Assembly (NCBI GenBank): GCA_024639975.1
Contig: JAHEFX010000014.1
Coordinates: 1 to 32,770, forward strand
Source of the DNA: a bacterium
GTDB taxonomy: Bacteria > Actinomycetota > Acidimicrobiia > Spongiisociales > JAENVV01
Reading direction: 5' to 3'
Length of the DNA: 32,770 nucleotides
Made by a program: the position numbers and the translations under genes. Numbering within the stretch: the stretch's first letter is position 1; each line of letters opens with the position of its first letter. The notes under the pieces were generated by a model. That model was given only the letters and a program-made list of their open reading frames with translations. It was not told the DNA's origin and made no database searches. Shown here one piece after another: positions 7,201-15,254 of the stretch.

Positions 7201-9330
7201 TCAGGCGCTCCTACGGATGTCGGTTGATTGCGAATTGGGTACTCCGGCTGCTGCCCGCACCCACCAGGCGTCGAGGCCGGACATGGCGAGGCTCCGCCGC
7301 AGGGCGGATCGCACGCCGTCGACCATGGCGACGGTGAGGGCGTCGGGACGGTCCACGACTGCGTATCGGTGGTAGGTCCTGGTGACGGTGTCGTCCCCGA
7401 TCCCGATGCCGAGCACGGTCGTGCCGGCTTCTTCGATCTGGGTGACGGTCCTGGCGAGGGCGCTCAGCGAGCCGCGGGTCATGCCGTCGGCCAGGACCAC
7501 GAGGACCCGTACGTTCGCACCGAGCCGCTCGAGGCGGTCGGCGGCATGGCGGACATTGAACTCATCGACGTTCGCCGCCTTCTCGAACATCGCCAGCGGT
7601 GGCGCCTCGGCAGCGTTGCGACGGGCATGCTTCACCGACTCGGCCTGACGGCTGATGGTTTGGAAGAAGCCGGCGAGGAGGTGCTCGGATGTCCGCCAAC
7701 GCCGGTCGAACGGCTTGAGGAGGTAGTGGTTGACCGTTTGGGTGAGCCGATCGGCCGACGATCCCTGTGCCCGACGGAGCTCGGACGTCGCGTTCGCCTT
7801 GCGCCGCCGGTAGGACGCCTCGGTGTCATCGACGGCAGCAGCGAACCCGCGGTTGAACACGGCCAATTCGAAGTCGATCTGGAGGTCGTCGCACAGGTTG
7901 GCAAGCATCCAGGCCCCCAGCGTGGCTGCGGTCATGCCCCACCGCGTGTCGCGCGCCGAGTTGCGGTCCCGCGACTGGAGCATCGAGGCCGATCCGTCCA
8001 CCAGGAGGCTCACGGCGTAGGAGCGACGGGTGCGCATGGCTCGGCGCTCGTACATGCGGTCATACAGGCCGCCTGCCAACAGCAGTGGCGCATGCGGGCT
8101 CAGGTCGCCCGAGTCGTATCCGGATTGCAGGCCCCGCCGTTGGTTGGCGGCGAACAGCGGGAAGAGCTCACCGGTGACGTGTCGCTGGGTCAGGTTCCAC
8201 TGTTTGGTCAACGACTGCATGGTCGCTCGACCCTTGGGTGCCAGTTGCCCGAACGCAGCTGGGAAATCGGAGACCACGAGGCGCCCGGCTTGGCCGGTCG
8301 GGAGGTGGATCGTCGGGGCTGTGGAAACCCGGATGAGCTGGTCGGTCGCCTCCTGGCTGGCGACCTTCGACTCGCCCTGGCGGAAGGACTCGGCAGAGCG
8401 GGGCTGGCCGGCCGACCGGGTCCGTTCGTAGGAGTCCCGGTCGGCGAGGATCGGCGTCGTCAGCCGAAGGCGATCGAGGTTGGAGGTCGACGCTGCCGTT
8501 TCGGCTTCCTCGCGCTGCTTGCGCTGGGTCTCTGTCTCGCTCCCGTGCTCGATCCCGGTCAGGCCGTGGAGCTTGGCGACGGACAGCAGCTGGATCGCGA
8601 CGGTCCCGACATCCCAGGGGTCGTCGGCGTCGACGGCTGCGTCCATGAACGGCTGGGCATCGGGGAGAGCACCGGCGACCTTCGCGTGCACCCGGCGTTC
8701 CATGGTGTCCCGGTCGGCGTGGCCGCCCACGAGGACGAAGCAGGCAATGGTGAACTGGGCCATGAGCCCGGCGTCGGCGAGCGCCTGGGGCAGTGCCGAT
8801 CGGTAGAGGTCGGTGAGGACTGAGCGGGCGCCCGGGTAGGCAGAAAGGCCCTGCGTCTCCTGGCGGGCATCTTCCACGGCGAAGAACAGACCTTCCGCCT
8901 GGACTCCACCAGTGCGCCGGATTGCATCGAGGAGATCGAAGGTCCCATCGGGGATGTCGGCCTCCGGGCCGAGCCACTCGGCGGGGACCTCACGCCGCTC
9001 GTCGAGGTCGGTGGAGACGAGGTGCACGACCTCGTGGAGGGCCGAGGCGAGGGCCACTTCGTCGGGGGTGACCGGGGCTCGCCTCGCATACGCCGCCTGG
9101 AAGATCGCCGGGTCTACGACCACTTCTTCGTCGGAGGACGCCGATTCCGCCCCGACGCGCACGGCCAGTTCGTCGTTGCCGGCCAGGGTCCGGGCGAAGC
9201 GCGTGACCGCTCCGGAGACCCGCTGGTAGCGGGCCACCACCTGCTCGACGGCCCGTTCCTCGGGCTGGAGGATCTCGGTCAGGACGCTTCGTTCCTGCCT
9301 GGGTCCGCTTGGTCGGTTCCGCTCGGCCAT
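7201..9330 (-). CDS. CobT-like protein: HExxH metallopeptidase-like region plus VWA domain
   Basis: A 709-aa partner of the AAA gene. The N-terminal part has ALHEVVHLVS with HExxH at 99-103 and, about 50 residues later, AVEDARQE (Glu153), a plausible third zinc ligand as in gluzincin-like folds. A charged, low-complexity linker spans about 262-330. The C-terminal VWA domain has the MIDAS motif DGSAS (Asp445, Ser447, Ser449), later LVVLADGMTRGS and a final strand TTVLGIGIGDD. CobT- and NorD-type proteins pair with MoxR-class AAA proteins. The HExxH region suggests proteolysis or metal binding, which is inference. There are no membrane segments. ATG-9330 has a GACAAT 8 bases upstream on the minus strand and no Shine-Dalgarno site, so it is probably leaderless. 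No substrate gene is adjacent. Confidence 0.87.
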   Translation of the reverse strand: MAERNRPSGPRQERSVLTEILQPEERAVEQVVARYQRVSGAVTRFARTLAGNDELAVRVGAESASSDEEVVVDPAIFQAAYARRAPVTPDEVALASALHEVVHLVSTDLDERREVPAEWLGPEADIPDGTFDLLDAIRRTGGVQAEGLFFAVEDARQETQGLSAYPGARSVLTDLYRSALPQALADAGLMAQFTIACFVLVGGHADRDTMERRVHAKVAGALPDAQPFMDAAVDADDPWDVGTVAIQLLSVAKLHGLTGIEHGSETETQRKQREEAETAASTSNLDRLRLTTPILADRDSYERTRSAGQPRSAESFRQGESKVASQEATDQLIRVSTAPTIHLPTGQAGRLVVSDFPAAFGQLAPKGRATMQSLTKQWNLTQRHVTGELFPLFAANQRRGLQSGYDSGDLSPHAPLLLAGGLYDRMYERRAMRTRRSYAVSLLVDGSASMLQSRDRNSARDTRWGMTAATLGAWMLANLCDDLQIDFELAVFNRGFAAAVDDTEASYRRRKANATSELRRAQGSSADRLTQTVNHYLLKPFDRRWRTSEHLLAGFFQTISRQAESVKHARRNAAEAPPLAMFEKAANVDEFNVRHAADRLERLGANVRVLVVLADGMTRGSLSALARTVTQIEEAGTTVLGIGIGDDTVTRTYHRYAVVDRPDALTVAMVDGVRSALRRSLAMSGLDAWWVRAAAGVPNSQSTDIRRSA

Positions 9331-9419
9331 AACGGTCCATTGTCACACAAGCTGCCGATCAAGCGGCTCGCGGCCCCTGCCGCTCCCTTCGGTGTTCTTG
9401 CCGGGACACCCGGACGAAT

Positions 9420-9498
9420 CGAGGGCCCCCACCTACCGCTGGGGTAGGTGGGGGCCCTCGGAAGTGACCTTGGCGGTGGGTTGGAACCCTGGGTTCGG
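9420..9498. repeat. Intergenic repeat, copy B, with strong hairpin and GAACCCTGGGTTC palindrome
   Basis: Second copy of the element at 917-995, 57 of 79 positions identical with no gaps. Here the first part is a perfect 17-bp hairpin and the second is GAACCCTGGGTTC at 9484-9496. It abuts the stop codon (9499-9501) of the DUF4230 gene on the minus strand, the same placement as copy A has next to the patatin gene. Confidence 0.8.
9421..9459 (-). terminator. Perfect 17-bp hairpin, probable terminator of the DUF4230 gene
   Basis: The arm at 9421-9437 (GAGGGCCCCCACCTACC) pairs exactly with 9443-9459 around a 5-base loop. On the minus strand it follows the DUF4230 stop by about 40 bases and precedes the VWA gene. 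There is no T-run, which is common for terminators in high-GC actinobacteria. Confidence 0.75.
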
Positions 9499-10197
9499 CT
9501 ACGGCAGGACGGTGATGGTCTCGTAGCCGAAGGCTTCGGCGAGGCTCTCCACCACGCTGATGGCCCGGTCGGTGGCCTGGTCGAGGACGCCGGCTTCGAT
9601 GGCCTTCTCCTCGAGCAGCCCTTCGGCGGCGAGCCGGGCTTCCTGTTCCAGCGCCGGGTCCGGGTTCACGAAGATCCCGAGATCCCGGTCGTAGACCTCA
9701 CTGGCCGCCTCGTCGATGTCCACGTAGGTGATCACGGCGGGGGGCAACTGGATGGTGATCTCGCCGGTCATCGGGTCCGCGAGGACGTCCCCGGGGCCGA
9801 TCTCGGAGAGGTCGATACCGGCTCCGACGTTGGCGACGGCCAGGAGGCCGATCTTCTCGCCGGTCGCCCAGTTGAGGAGCCCGGCGTCGACACCGCGCTC
9901 CACGGTCACGAAGGCGGCCGCCTCGGCCGTTGTCAGCTCGGACATGCCGATGATCGCCTCGATGACCACGGCGCCGTCCTTGGCGATCGGCTCGGGCAGG
10001 ATCGGGGCGAGGACCTCTTCGGTGAGGGTCACGGCCTCGTCGGCTGCTTGGCCGGCAGCCCAGACGGCGAGGGCCAGAGCGCCCGTCACGAGCACGAGGA
10101 GGGACAGGAGCACGATGAGGACCCGAGAGGTGCGCTTGGCTGGAGGCGCAGGCTCGGGGCGGGTCTCGACATCGGAAGGGGGGAGCTGCAAGGTCAT
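9499..10197 (-). CDS. DUF4230 family membrane-anchored protein
   Basis: A 232-aa protein with a Pro-rich N-terminal cytoplasmic tail (about 1-20), one transmembrane helix (about 21-46) and an outside domain. The outside part has the DUF4230 pattern: a strand ending IGLLAVANVGAGIDLSEI, then GEITIQLPPAVITYVDID, VYDRDLGIF, and a C-terminal helix with repeated Ala/Glu ending in GYETITV. The family's function is not known. ATG-10197 is chosen because the hydrophobic anchor then sits at the N-terminus and the longer frame upstream covers the divergent promoter. Single gene, closed by a strong hairpin, and divergent from the MaoC-kynureninase operon. Confidence 0.85.
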   Translation of the reverse strand: MTLQLPPSDVETRPEPAPPAKRTSRVLIVLLSLLVLVTGALALAVWAAGQAADEAVTLTEEVLAPILPEPIAKDGAVVIEAIIGMSELTTAEAAAFVTVERGVDAGLLNWATGEKIGLLAVANVGAGIDLSEIGPGDVLADPMTGEITIQLPPAVITYVDIDEAASEVYDRDLGIFVNPDPALEQEARLAAEGLLEEKAIEAGVLDQATDRAISVVESLAEAFGYETITVLP

Positions 10198-10258
10198 GGG
10201 GATGACGATAGAAACGGTTCGCCTATACGAATCGGTTCCCACGTAGCTTTGAAGACTC

Positions 10259-10265
10259 AAGGAGG
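10259..10265 (+). promoter_or_regulatory. Shine-Dalgarno AAGGAGG of the MaoC-like gene
   Basis: AAGGAGG lies 4 bases before ATG-10270. With TATACG further upstream at about 10225-10230, this is one of the few clearly leadered operons here. The shared gap with the DUF4230 gene also has an imperfect inverted repeat, GGTTCG...CGAATC, around that -10. Confidence 0.6.
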
Positions 10266-10269
10266 CAAC

Positions 10270-10716
10270 ATGTCCTACGAAGCCCTGAAGGCACTCGAGG
10301 GTCAGGAGATCGGCGTGAGCGACTGGTTCACCGTCGACCAGGACCGTATCGACGCCTTCGCCGATGCCACGATCGACCACCAGTGGATCCACGTCGACCC
10401 GGAGAAGGCCGCGGCCGGCCCGTTCGGGACGACGATCGCCCATGGGTTCCTCACCCTCAGCCTGATCGTCCACTTCCAGAGTCAGGTGGAGCTACCGGTC
10501 GAGGGAGTCCGGATGGGCATCAACTACGGACTCGACAAGGTCCGGTTCATCACCCCCGTGCCCGCCGGCGGTCGGATCAGGGGCCGACGAGCCGTGGCCG
10601 AGGTCACCGAGACCGGCGACGGGGCGGTGCAGGTGAAGAGCCTCGTGACCGTCGAGCTCGAAGGAGCGGAGCGTCCCGCCTGCGTCGCCGAGGGCATCGC
10701 CAGGCTCTACTTCTAG
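10270..10716 (+). CDS. MaoC-like dehydratase / (R)-specific enoyl-CoA hydratase
   Basis: A 148-aa single hot-dog domain protein. The hydratase-2 motif is seen at residues 33-46: ATIDHQWIHVDPEKA, with Asp36 and His41 as the catalytic pair, then PFGTTIAHGFLTLSL. This family adds water to trans-2-enoyl-CoA; the NodN-like subgroup fits the sequence best. It is the first gene of a tight three-gene run: the next ATG begins immediately after its TAG stop. The pairing with kynureninase suggests an aromatic or acyl-CoA degradation setting, but this is inference. Confidence 0.88.
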   Translation: MSYEALKALEGQEIGVSDWFTVDQDRIDAFADATIDHQWIHVDPEKAAAGPFGTTIAHGFLTLSLIVHFQSQVELPVEGVRMGINYGLDKVRFITPVPAGGRIRGRRAVAEVTETGDGAVQVKSLVTVELEGAERPACVAEGIARLYF

Positions 10717-11913
10717 ATGGAGCCGGGCGCCCTCGCCGACCGGTTCGTCGTCACCGACCCCCAGCTGGTCTACCTCGACGGCAACTCGCTCGGTCGGCTG
10801 CCGCAGGCGGCGGCCGACCTCGGTGTCGACCTCGTCGCCCGGCAGTGGGGCGACCGGCTCATCCGAGGCTGGAACGAGGGATGGTTCGACCTGCCGGAGC
10901 GGCTTGGCGACAAGATCGCCGGCCTCATCGGTGCTCGCCCGGGTGAGGTGACGGTCGCCGACTCGACGACCATCAACCTGCACCGTTTGGCCACGGCGGC
11001 CCTCACGGCCCGGCCCGGCCGCCGGGTCATCGTCACCGACGACCTCAACTTCCCGAGCGACCACCACGCCCTGGGAGCGCTCGGGGCCGAGTTGCGCATC
11101 ATTCCCTCGGATGGCATCCACGGCCCGGTCGACGACCTCATCGAGGCGCTCGACGACGATGTCGCGCTCCTCTCGCTCTCGGCCACGGCCTATCGGAGCG
11201 GATACACCTACGACCTGCCACCTCTCGCCGGGGCCGCCCACGGCGTCGGGGCCCTCGTTCTCTGGGATCTGTCCCACACCGCCGGTTCCATCCCCGTGGA
11301 CCTGACCGGCGGGGACGCCGACCTGGCGGTCGGGTGCTCGTACAAGTACCTGAACGGGGGCCCGGGCGCCCCGGCCTGGCTCTATGCGCGGTCCGAGCTC
11401 CAAGCGAACCTCCTGAACCCGCACGCCGGCTGGATGGGTCACGCCGACGTTTTCTCCTTCTCGGCCGAACATGTGCCGGCCACCGGCATCCGTCGGTTCC
11501 GGACCGGCACCCCACCGGTCGTGTCGATGGCACTCATCGAACCGGGGGTCGATCTGATCGCCGAGGTCGGGATGGAGGCCATCCGAGCAGCATCCCTTCG
11601 GCTCACCGATCGGCTCCTCCGCTGGTTCGACGACGAGATGGAGCCGCGGGGGATGGGACTGGCGAGTCCGCGGGACCCGGCGGTCCGGGGCGGTCACATC
11701 ACGCTCACCCATCCCGAGGGCCTCGCCGTCGACCTCGCTCTCCTCGAGGCAGGCGTGGTCCCCGACTTCCGTCCGCCGGGCGGGATCCGGTTCGGTCCGT
11801 CGCCGCTCTATACGACCCTCGACGAGGTCGACCGGGCCATGACGGTCCTCGTCGAGATCCTGGACTCGGGCCGATGGGCCAAGCACCGGGACGATGATGT
11901 CGTGGTGACATGA
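10717..11913 (+). CDS. kynU: Kynureninase
   Basis: A 398-aa fold-type I PLP enzyme, the usual length for kynureninase, which splits kynurenine (or 3-hydroxykynurenine) into anthranilate (or 3-hydroxyanthranilate) and alanine. Family blocks seen: YLDGNSLG (19-26), GWNEGWFDLP, the PLP-binding aspartate region LVLWDLSHTAGSIPVDL, the lysine motif CSYKYLNGGPG with Lys210 as Schiff base, and GWMGH and GTPPVVSM further on. The start directly abuts the MaoC stop. Tryptophan dioxygenase and a typical kynurenine formamidase are not in the window; the next gene is a hydrolase but with an Asp nucleophile. Confidence 0.94.
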   Translation: MEPGALADRFVVTDPQLVYLDGNSLGRLPQAAADLGVDLVARQWGDRLIRGWNEGWFDLPERLGDKIAGLIGARPGEVTVADSTTINLHRLATAALTARPGRRVIVTDDLNFPSDHHALGALGAELRIIPSDGIHGPVDDLIEALDDDVALLSLSATAYRSGYTYDLPPLAGAAHGVGALVLWDLSHTAGSIPVDLTGGDADLAVGCSYKYLNGGPGAPAWLYARSELQANLLNPHAGWMGHADVFSFSAEHVPATGIRRFRTGTPPVVSMALIEPGVDLIAEVGMEAIRAASLRLTDRLLRWFDDEMEPRGMGLASPRDPAVRGGHITLTHPEGLAVDLALLEAGVVPDFRPPGGIRFGPSPLYTTLDEVDRAMTVLVEILDSGRWAKHRDDDVVVT

Positions 11914-12767
11914 GGGACGGCGTCCGCATCACCCCGAACGGCGTGGACCTCCACGTCGAGGTCCACGGTCCCGATGACGCCCCGGCAGTCGCACTCATCC
12001 ACGGGTGGCCCGACTCGATCCGCTGCTGGGACCGGGTCGTGCCCCGCCTGGCCCGCACCCACCGGGTCATCGCCTACGACCAGAGGGGTTTCGGCCGGTC
12101 GGGGATGCCGGAGCACGCCGGCGCCTACCGGATCTCGGAAGCGGTCAAGGACCTGGCCGGCATCCTCGTCTGGGCAGGGCTCGAGCGGTGCACCGTCGTG
12201 GGGCACGACTTCGGGGGCGCGGTTGCCTGGGCCGCGGGTGGACGACTTCCACAGGTGGCGGGCCTGGTGGTGCTCGCCTCGCCCCACCCGAACCGGATGC
12301 GGGAAGTGACCGGAACGGATCTCCGCCAGCTTCGCAACGGTTTCTACGCCTGGCTCATGCAGACCGACGACGGCCTGGACCTACTCACCCGCGAGGGAGG
12401 GCGGCTCATGGCCGAGTTCGCGTTCGCCTCCGACCTCCCTGCCGAGGAACGGGCCGCCTACATGGCCGAGTGGCACGACCCGCCCGAGCGCATCCGGCGC
12501 ATGGCGAACTGGTACCGCTCGGCGTATTCGCCCGCGGTGATGAACCCAGACACACCCATCAAAATCCCGCCGTGCCCCGTCCCGGTGCGGTATGTCCAAG
12601 GGGATCGGGATATGGCGTTCGTGCCCGAACTGGCTTCCGGTTCGGGGGAGTGGGTGGATGCCGACTTCGACGAGGTACTGGTCGAGAGCGCTTCCCACTG
12701 GCTCCCGCAGACCGAGCCCGAGCTGGTGGCGGACCTCGTGGCCGACTGGGTCAGCCGCTTCGGCTGA
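11910..12767 (+). CDS. Alpha/beta hydrolase, epoxide hydrolase-like
   Basis: A 285-aa cytoplasmic alpha/beta hydrolase. The oxyanion motif is HGWPDS (31-36). The nucleophile elbow GHDFGG has Asp100 rather than Ser, which is typical of epoxide hydrolases and haloalkane dehalogenases. The charge-relay acid is in QGDRD (about 230-234), and the catalytic His is His263 in SASHWLP. A helical lid lies between. The gene overlaps kynU by 4 bases (ATGA), so they are translated together. A kynurenine formamidase role is tempting from position, but those enzymes use Ser. The substrate is unknown. Confidence 0.87.
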   Translation: MRDGVRITPNGVDLHVEVHGPDDAPAVALIHGWPDSIRCWDRVVPRLARTHRVIAYDQRGFGRSGMPEHAGAYRISEAVKDLAGILVWAGLERCTVVGHDFGGAVAWAAGGRLPQVAGLVVLASPHPNRMREVTGTDLRQLRNGFYAWLMQTDDGLDLLTREGGRLMAEFAFASDLPAEERAAYMAEWHDPPERIRRMANWYRSAYSPAVMNPDTPIKIPPCPVPVRYVQGDRDMAFVPELASGSGEWVDADFDEVLVESASHWLPQTEPELVADLVADWVSRFG

Positions 12768-12805
12768 TCGTGGAACACCCCGACTGATTGGGTACCGGCC
12801 CCCCA

Positions 12806-12811
12806 TAGACT
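12806..12811 (+). promoter_or_regulatory. -10 box TAGACT of the M16 peptidase-dapB operon
   Basis: TAGACT ends 10 bases before ATG-12822 in the 54-bp gap after the hydrolase gene. No Shine-Dalgarno site is seen, so the mRNA probably starts at or near the ATG. Confidence 0.45.
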
Positions 12812-12821
12812 CTCGCAACGC

Positions 12822-14078
12822 ATGGCCTTCTACGACCTCTCGACGCTGCCCAACGGCCTGCGGGTGATCACCGAGCAGATGCCGGGCATTCGATCGGCGG
12901 CCATCGGGGTCTGGCTCGACACCGGCACCCGGGATGAACTCCCCAACGAGGCAGGGGCGTCGCATTTCCTCGAACACCTGCTCTTCAAGGGCTCCGAGAC
13001 GCTGACCGCTCGCCAGATCTCCCAGGCATTCGACTCGATCGGGGCGCAATCGAACGCCTTCACCACGAAGGAGTACACCTGCTTCTGGGTGCGATGCATG
13101 GACGACGACCTCGACCGGAGCCTCTACCTGCTCGGTGAGATGGTCCATCGCCCGGCCTTCCGCGAACCCGACATCGACTCCGAGCGCCAGGTGGTCCTCG
13201 AGGAGATCCTCATGAGCGAGGACGAACCCGACGACGCCGTCTTCGAGTTGTTCAGCGAAGCAACCTTCGCCGGCCACGCCCTGGAGCGACCCATCCTCGG
13301 CACCCGCGAGTCGATCAACGGCATGACCCGCGACGACCTCGTCGGCTACTGGAAGCGCCGCTACACCACCGGGGCGGCTGTGATCTCCGTCGTGTCCTCC
13401 CTGCCCCACGACGAGGTGGTCGCCGCCGTCGAAGCCCAATTCGCGGGCTGGGGTGGCGATCCCGTCGACCACGAGCACGAGCCACACACGCCGACGGGCG
13501 ATACGAGGGTGATTCGACGCGATACCGAGCAGGTCCACCTGGTCCTGGGTGGCGACCTGTTCCCCCGCGGCGACGAGCGCCGGTGGGCGTTCGAGATGCT
13601 GAATCACATTCTCGGCGGTGGCATGTCGTCCCGGCTCTTCCAAGAGATCCGGGAGGAGCGAGGTCTGGCCTATTCGGTGTACTCGTTCGGCATGCCGTAC
13701 GCCGACGCCGGCGCCTGGGGCATCTACGTCGGAACCGCACCCCGCCACCTCCCGGAGGTCACCGCACTCATCGAAGAGATCATCGGCGACATCACCACGA
13801 CTGGGATCACCGCCGAGGAACTGCACCGCACCAAGGGAGCCGTTCGTGGCTCGCTTGCGCTCGCCCTCGAGGATGCCAACTCACGGATGACCAGGCTCGG
13901 CCGCCAGCTCGTGACCGGCTCTGAACTGCTCTCGACCGACGAGCGGATCAAGCGCCTTTCGGCGGTGACCACCGATGAGGTCCTCGAGGTCGCCGCCAGC
14001 GTGTTGAATTCCTCCAAGGTCGTCGCGGCCGTCGGGCCGATCGACGACACGGGACCGTTGGAAAGGATCGCCGGATGA
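12822..14078 (+). CDS. M16 family zinc peptidase (processing-peptidase-like)
   Basis: A 418-aa member of the pitrilysin/insulinase class closest to mitochondrial processing peptidase beta. The inverted zinc motif HFLEH is at 48-52, with Glu51 as base, and the third ligand is Glu127 or Glu128 in RQVVLEEIL. The C-terminal half is the second, inactive M16 domain, with the glycine-rich stretch LGGGMSSRLFQEIRE. It lacks a signal peptide, so it should act in the cytoplasm on peptides or unfolded proteins. In many actinobacteria it lies between pnp and dapB; here dapB follows with a 4-base ATGA overlap, but pnp is not upstream in this window. Confidence 0.92.
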   Translation: MAFYDLSTLPNGLRVITEQMPGIRSAAIGVWLDTGTRDELPNEAGASHFLEHLLFKGSETLTARQISQAFDSIGAQSNAFTTKEYTCFWVRCMDDDLDRSLYLLGEMVHRPAFREPDIDSERQVVLEEILMSEDEPDDAVFELFSEATFAGHALERPILGTRESINGMTRDDLVGYWKRRYTTGAAVISVVSSLPHDEVVAAVEAQFAGWGGDPVDHEHEPHTPTGDTRVIRRDTEQVHLVLGGDLFPRGDERRWAFEMLNHILGGGMSSRLFQEIREERGLAYSVYSFGMPYADAGAWGIYVGTAPRHLPEVTALIEEIIGDITTTGITAEELHRTKGAVRGSLALALEDANSRMTRLGRQLVTGSELLSTDERIKRLSAVTTDEVLEVAASVLNSSKVVAAVGPIDDTGPLERIAG

Positions 14079-14827
14079 CCGCCATCGCCATCTCCGGAGC
14101 AGGGGGCCGCATGGGACGCACCGTGGCGGCCGCCGTCGTGGACGAGCCCGACCTCGATCTCGTCGCCACCTTCGACCCCGAGCACGCCGGCGATGTCGTG
14201 GCCGGGACCACCGTGGCCGGCGACCTCGCGGTGCTCGACGGTTCCGAGGTCGTGATCGAGTGGGCGCCGGTCGACGCCGTGCTCGGGCACCTGCCGGCCC
14301 ACGCCGCATCAGGCCGGCACGTTGTGGTCGGTTCCAGTGGGTTCACCGCCGAGCGTCTCCTGGAAGTGGAGCGGATCTGGTCGGGAGCCGAGGGGCGTCT
14401 CCTCATCGTTCCCAACTTCGCCATAGGCGCCGTCCTGATGCAGCGATTCGCCGCCGAGGCCGCTCGGTGGTTCGCGGCGTACGAAGTGGTCGAGCTCCAC
14501 CACGACGCCAAGGCCGACGCGCCATCCGGCACCGCGGTGGCGACCGCAGTCGGCATGTCGGGGGAGCAGCACCGGCGTGTGGAGAGCAAGGAATACGTCA
14601 CCGGTTCCCGGGGCGGGGACGTCGAGGGAGTCCGGGTGCACTCGATCCGCCTCCCGGGTCTCCTGGCCCACCAGGAGGTGCTCTTGGGGAACCCGGGCGA
14701 GGTGCTCACCATCCGACACGACTCGATGGACCGGTCGTCGTTCATTCCCGGTGTGCTGCTGGCACTCCGCGGCGTGGGCGATCTCACCGACCCGGTCACG
14801 GTCGGCCTCGACGCCCTGCTTCGTTGA
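14075..14827 (+). CDS. dapB: 4-hydroxy-tetrahydrodipicolinate reductase
   Basis: A 250-aa enzyme of the diaminopimelate/lysine pathway that reduces the DapA product with NAD(P)H. Seen: the nucleotide-binding loop GAGGRMGR (8-15), the catalytic block ELHHDAKADAPSGTA (140-154) with His142/His143 and Lys146, PNFAIG (113-118), and HSIRLPGLLAHQEVLLG near the end. The usual DFT and GTTG segments are changed here to IEWAP and GSSGF, so it is a divergent DapB, but the catalytic residues remain. Length is normal. It overlaps the M16 gene by 4 bases and is followed by a small membrane protein gene, also with an apparent overlap. Confidence 0.93.
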   Translation: MTAIAISGAGGRMGRTVAAAVVDEPDLDLVATFDPEHAGDVVAGTTVAGDLAVLDGSEVVIEWAPVDAVLGHLPAHAASGRHVVVGSSGFTAERLLEVERIWSGAEGRLLIVPNFAIGAVLMQRFAAEAARWFAAYEVVELHHDAKADAPSGTAVATAVGMSGEQHRRVESKEYVTGSRGGDVEGVRVHSIRLPGLLAHQEVLLGNPGEVLTIRHDSMDRSSFIPGVLLALRGVGDLTDPVTVGLDALLR

Positions 14828-15183
14828 GCGACGACTTCCCCTCCGGCGACCCCGACGACGACGGTGCGGTCGGCTGTCGACCCATGATCGAGGCGATCGG
14901 CGTCTTCGCCGGGCTGCTCCTGATCGGACTCGTGGCGCTCTTCGGTTCCGACCCCGGCTCCATCGGAGCGGTCCGCTCCTTCATCTTCTTCCTGGGGGCG
15001 CCGGCCACTGCTGCCCTCCAGTTCATCTCGCCAGGCAGCTTCGCCCTGGCCTGGCCCGTCGACGTCCTCGTCTGGGTGCTCGCCGCGTTCTGGTCCGCCC
15101 GGGCCGGTGACAGGCGGGGTTGGACCCGACGCGTCGGCATGGCCATCGGCCTCGCCGCCGTCCTCGCGTTGCTGGCCATTTGA
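14824..15183 (+). CDS. Small membrane protein of unknown function
   Basis: A 119-aa protein if TTG-14824 is used; this codon overlaps the dapB stop as TTGA, giving translational coupling. An alternative ATG at 14884 would give 99 aa. After an acidic N-terminus there are three to four hydrophobic segments (about residues 22-40, 50-68, 72-90 and 100-119) with a basic loop SARAGDRRGWTRR before the last. I recognise no family. It is probably an inner-membrane protein co-transcribed with dapB. Confidence 0.6.
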   Translation: MSDDFPSGDPDDDGAVGCRPMIEAIGVFAGLLLIGLVALFGSDPGSIGAVRSFIFFLGAPATAALQFISPGSFALAWPVDVLVWVLAAFWSARAGDRRGWTRRVGMAIGLAAVLALLAI

Positions 15184-15185
15184 TC

Positions 15186-15223
15186 GTCACCGGTTCTCAA
15201 CCGGTACGAAACGTCTTCGAAAC
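15186..15223 (+). promoter_or_regulatory. GlnR-like box upstream of amtB
   Basis: Four 5-mers with exact 6-base gaps: GTCAC (15186), TCAAC (15197), GAAAC (15208) and GAAAC (15219). This matches the actinobacterial GlnR layout GTnAC-n6-GAAAC twice over, with the first and last blocks perfect. Genes amtB-glnK-glnD are classical GlnR targets in Streptomyces. A 7-bp inverted repeat ACCGGTT-CTC-AACCGGT (15189-15205) overlaps it. GlnR itself is not in the window. Confidence 0.6.
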
Positions 15224-15254
15224 ACTCGGCGGGAACCCTCCGGCTCGCTGACAC

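Noticed and set aside
7228-8823. Plus-strand frame of 531 codons opposite the VWA gene
   Set aside because: Antisense to the HExxH/MIDAS coding frame; composition typical of high-GC shadow frames.
11910-12767. Kynurenine formamidase assignment for the hydrolase after kynU
   Set aside because: The nucleophile is Asp100 in GHDFGG, while formamidases of this fold use Ser; epoxide hydrolase-like is the better call.
12381-13826. Minus-strand frame of 481 codons opposite the hydrolase and M16 genes
   Set aside because: It spans two real genes and the promoter between them, with no recognisable domain.
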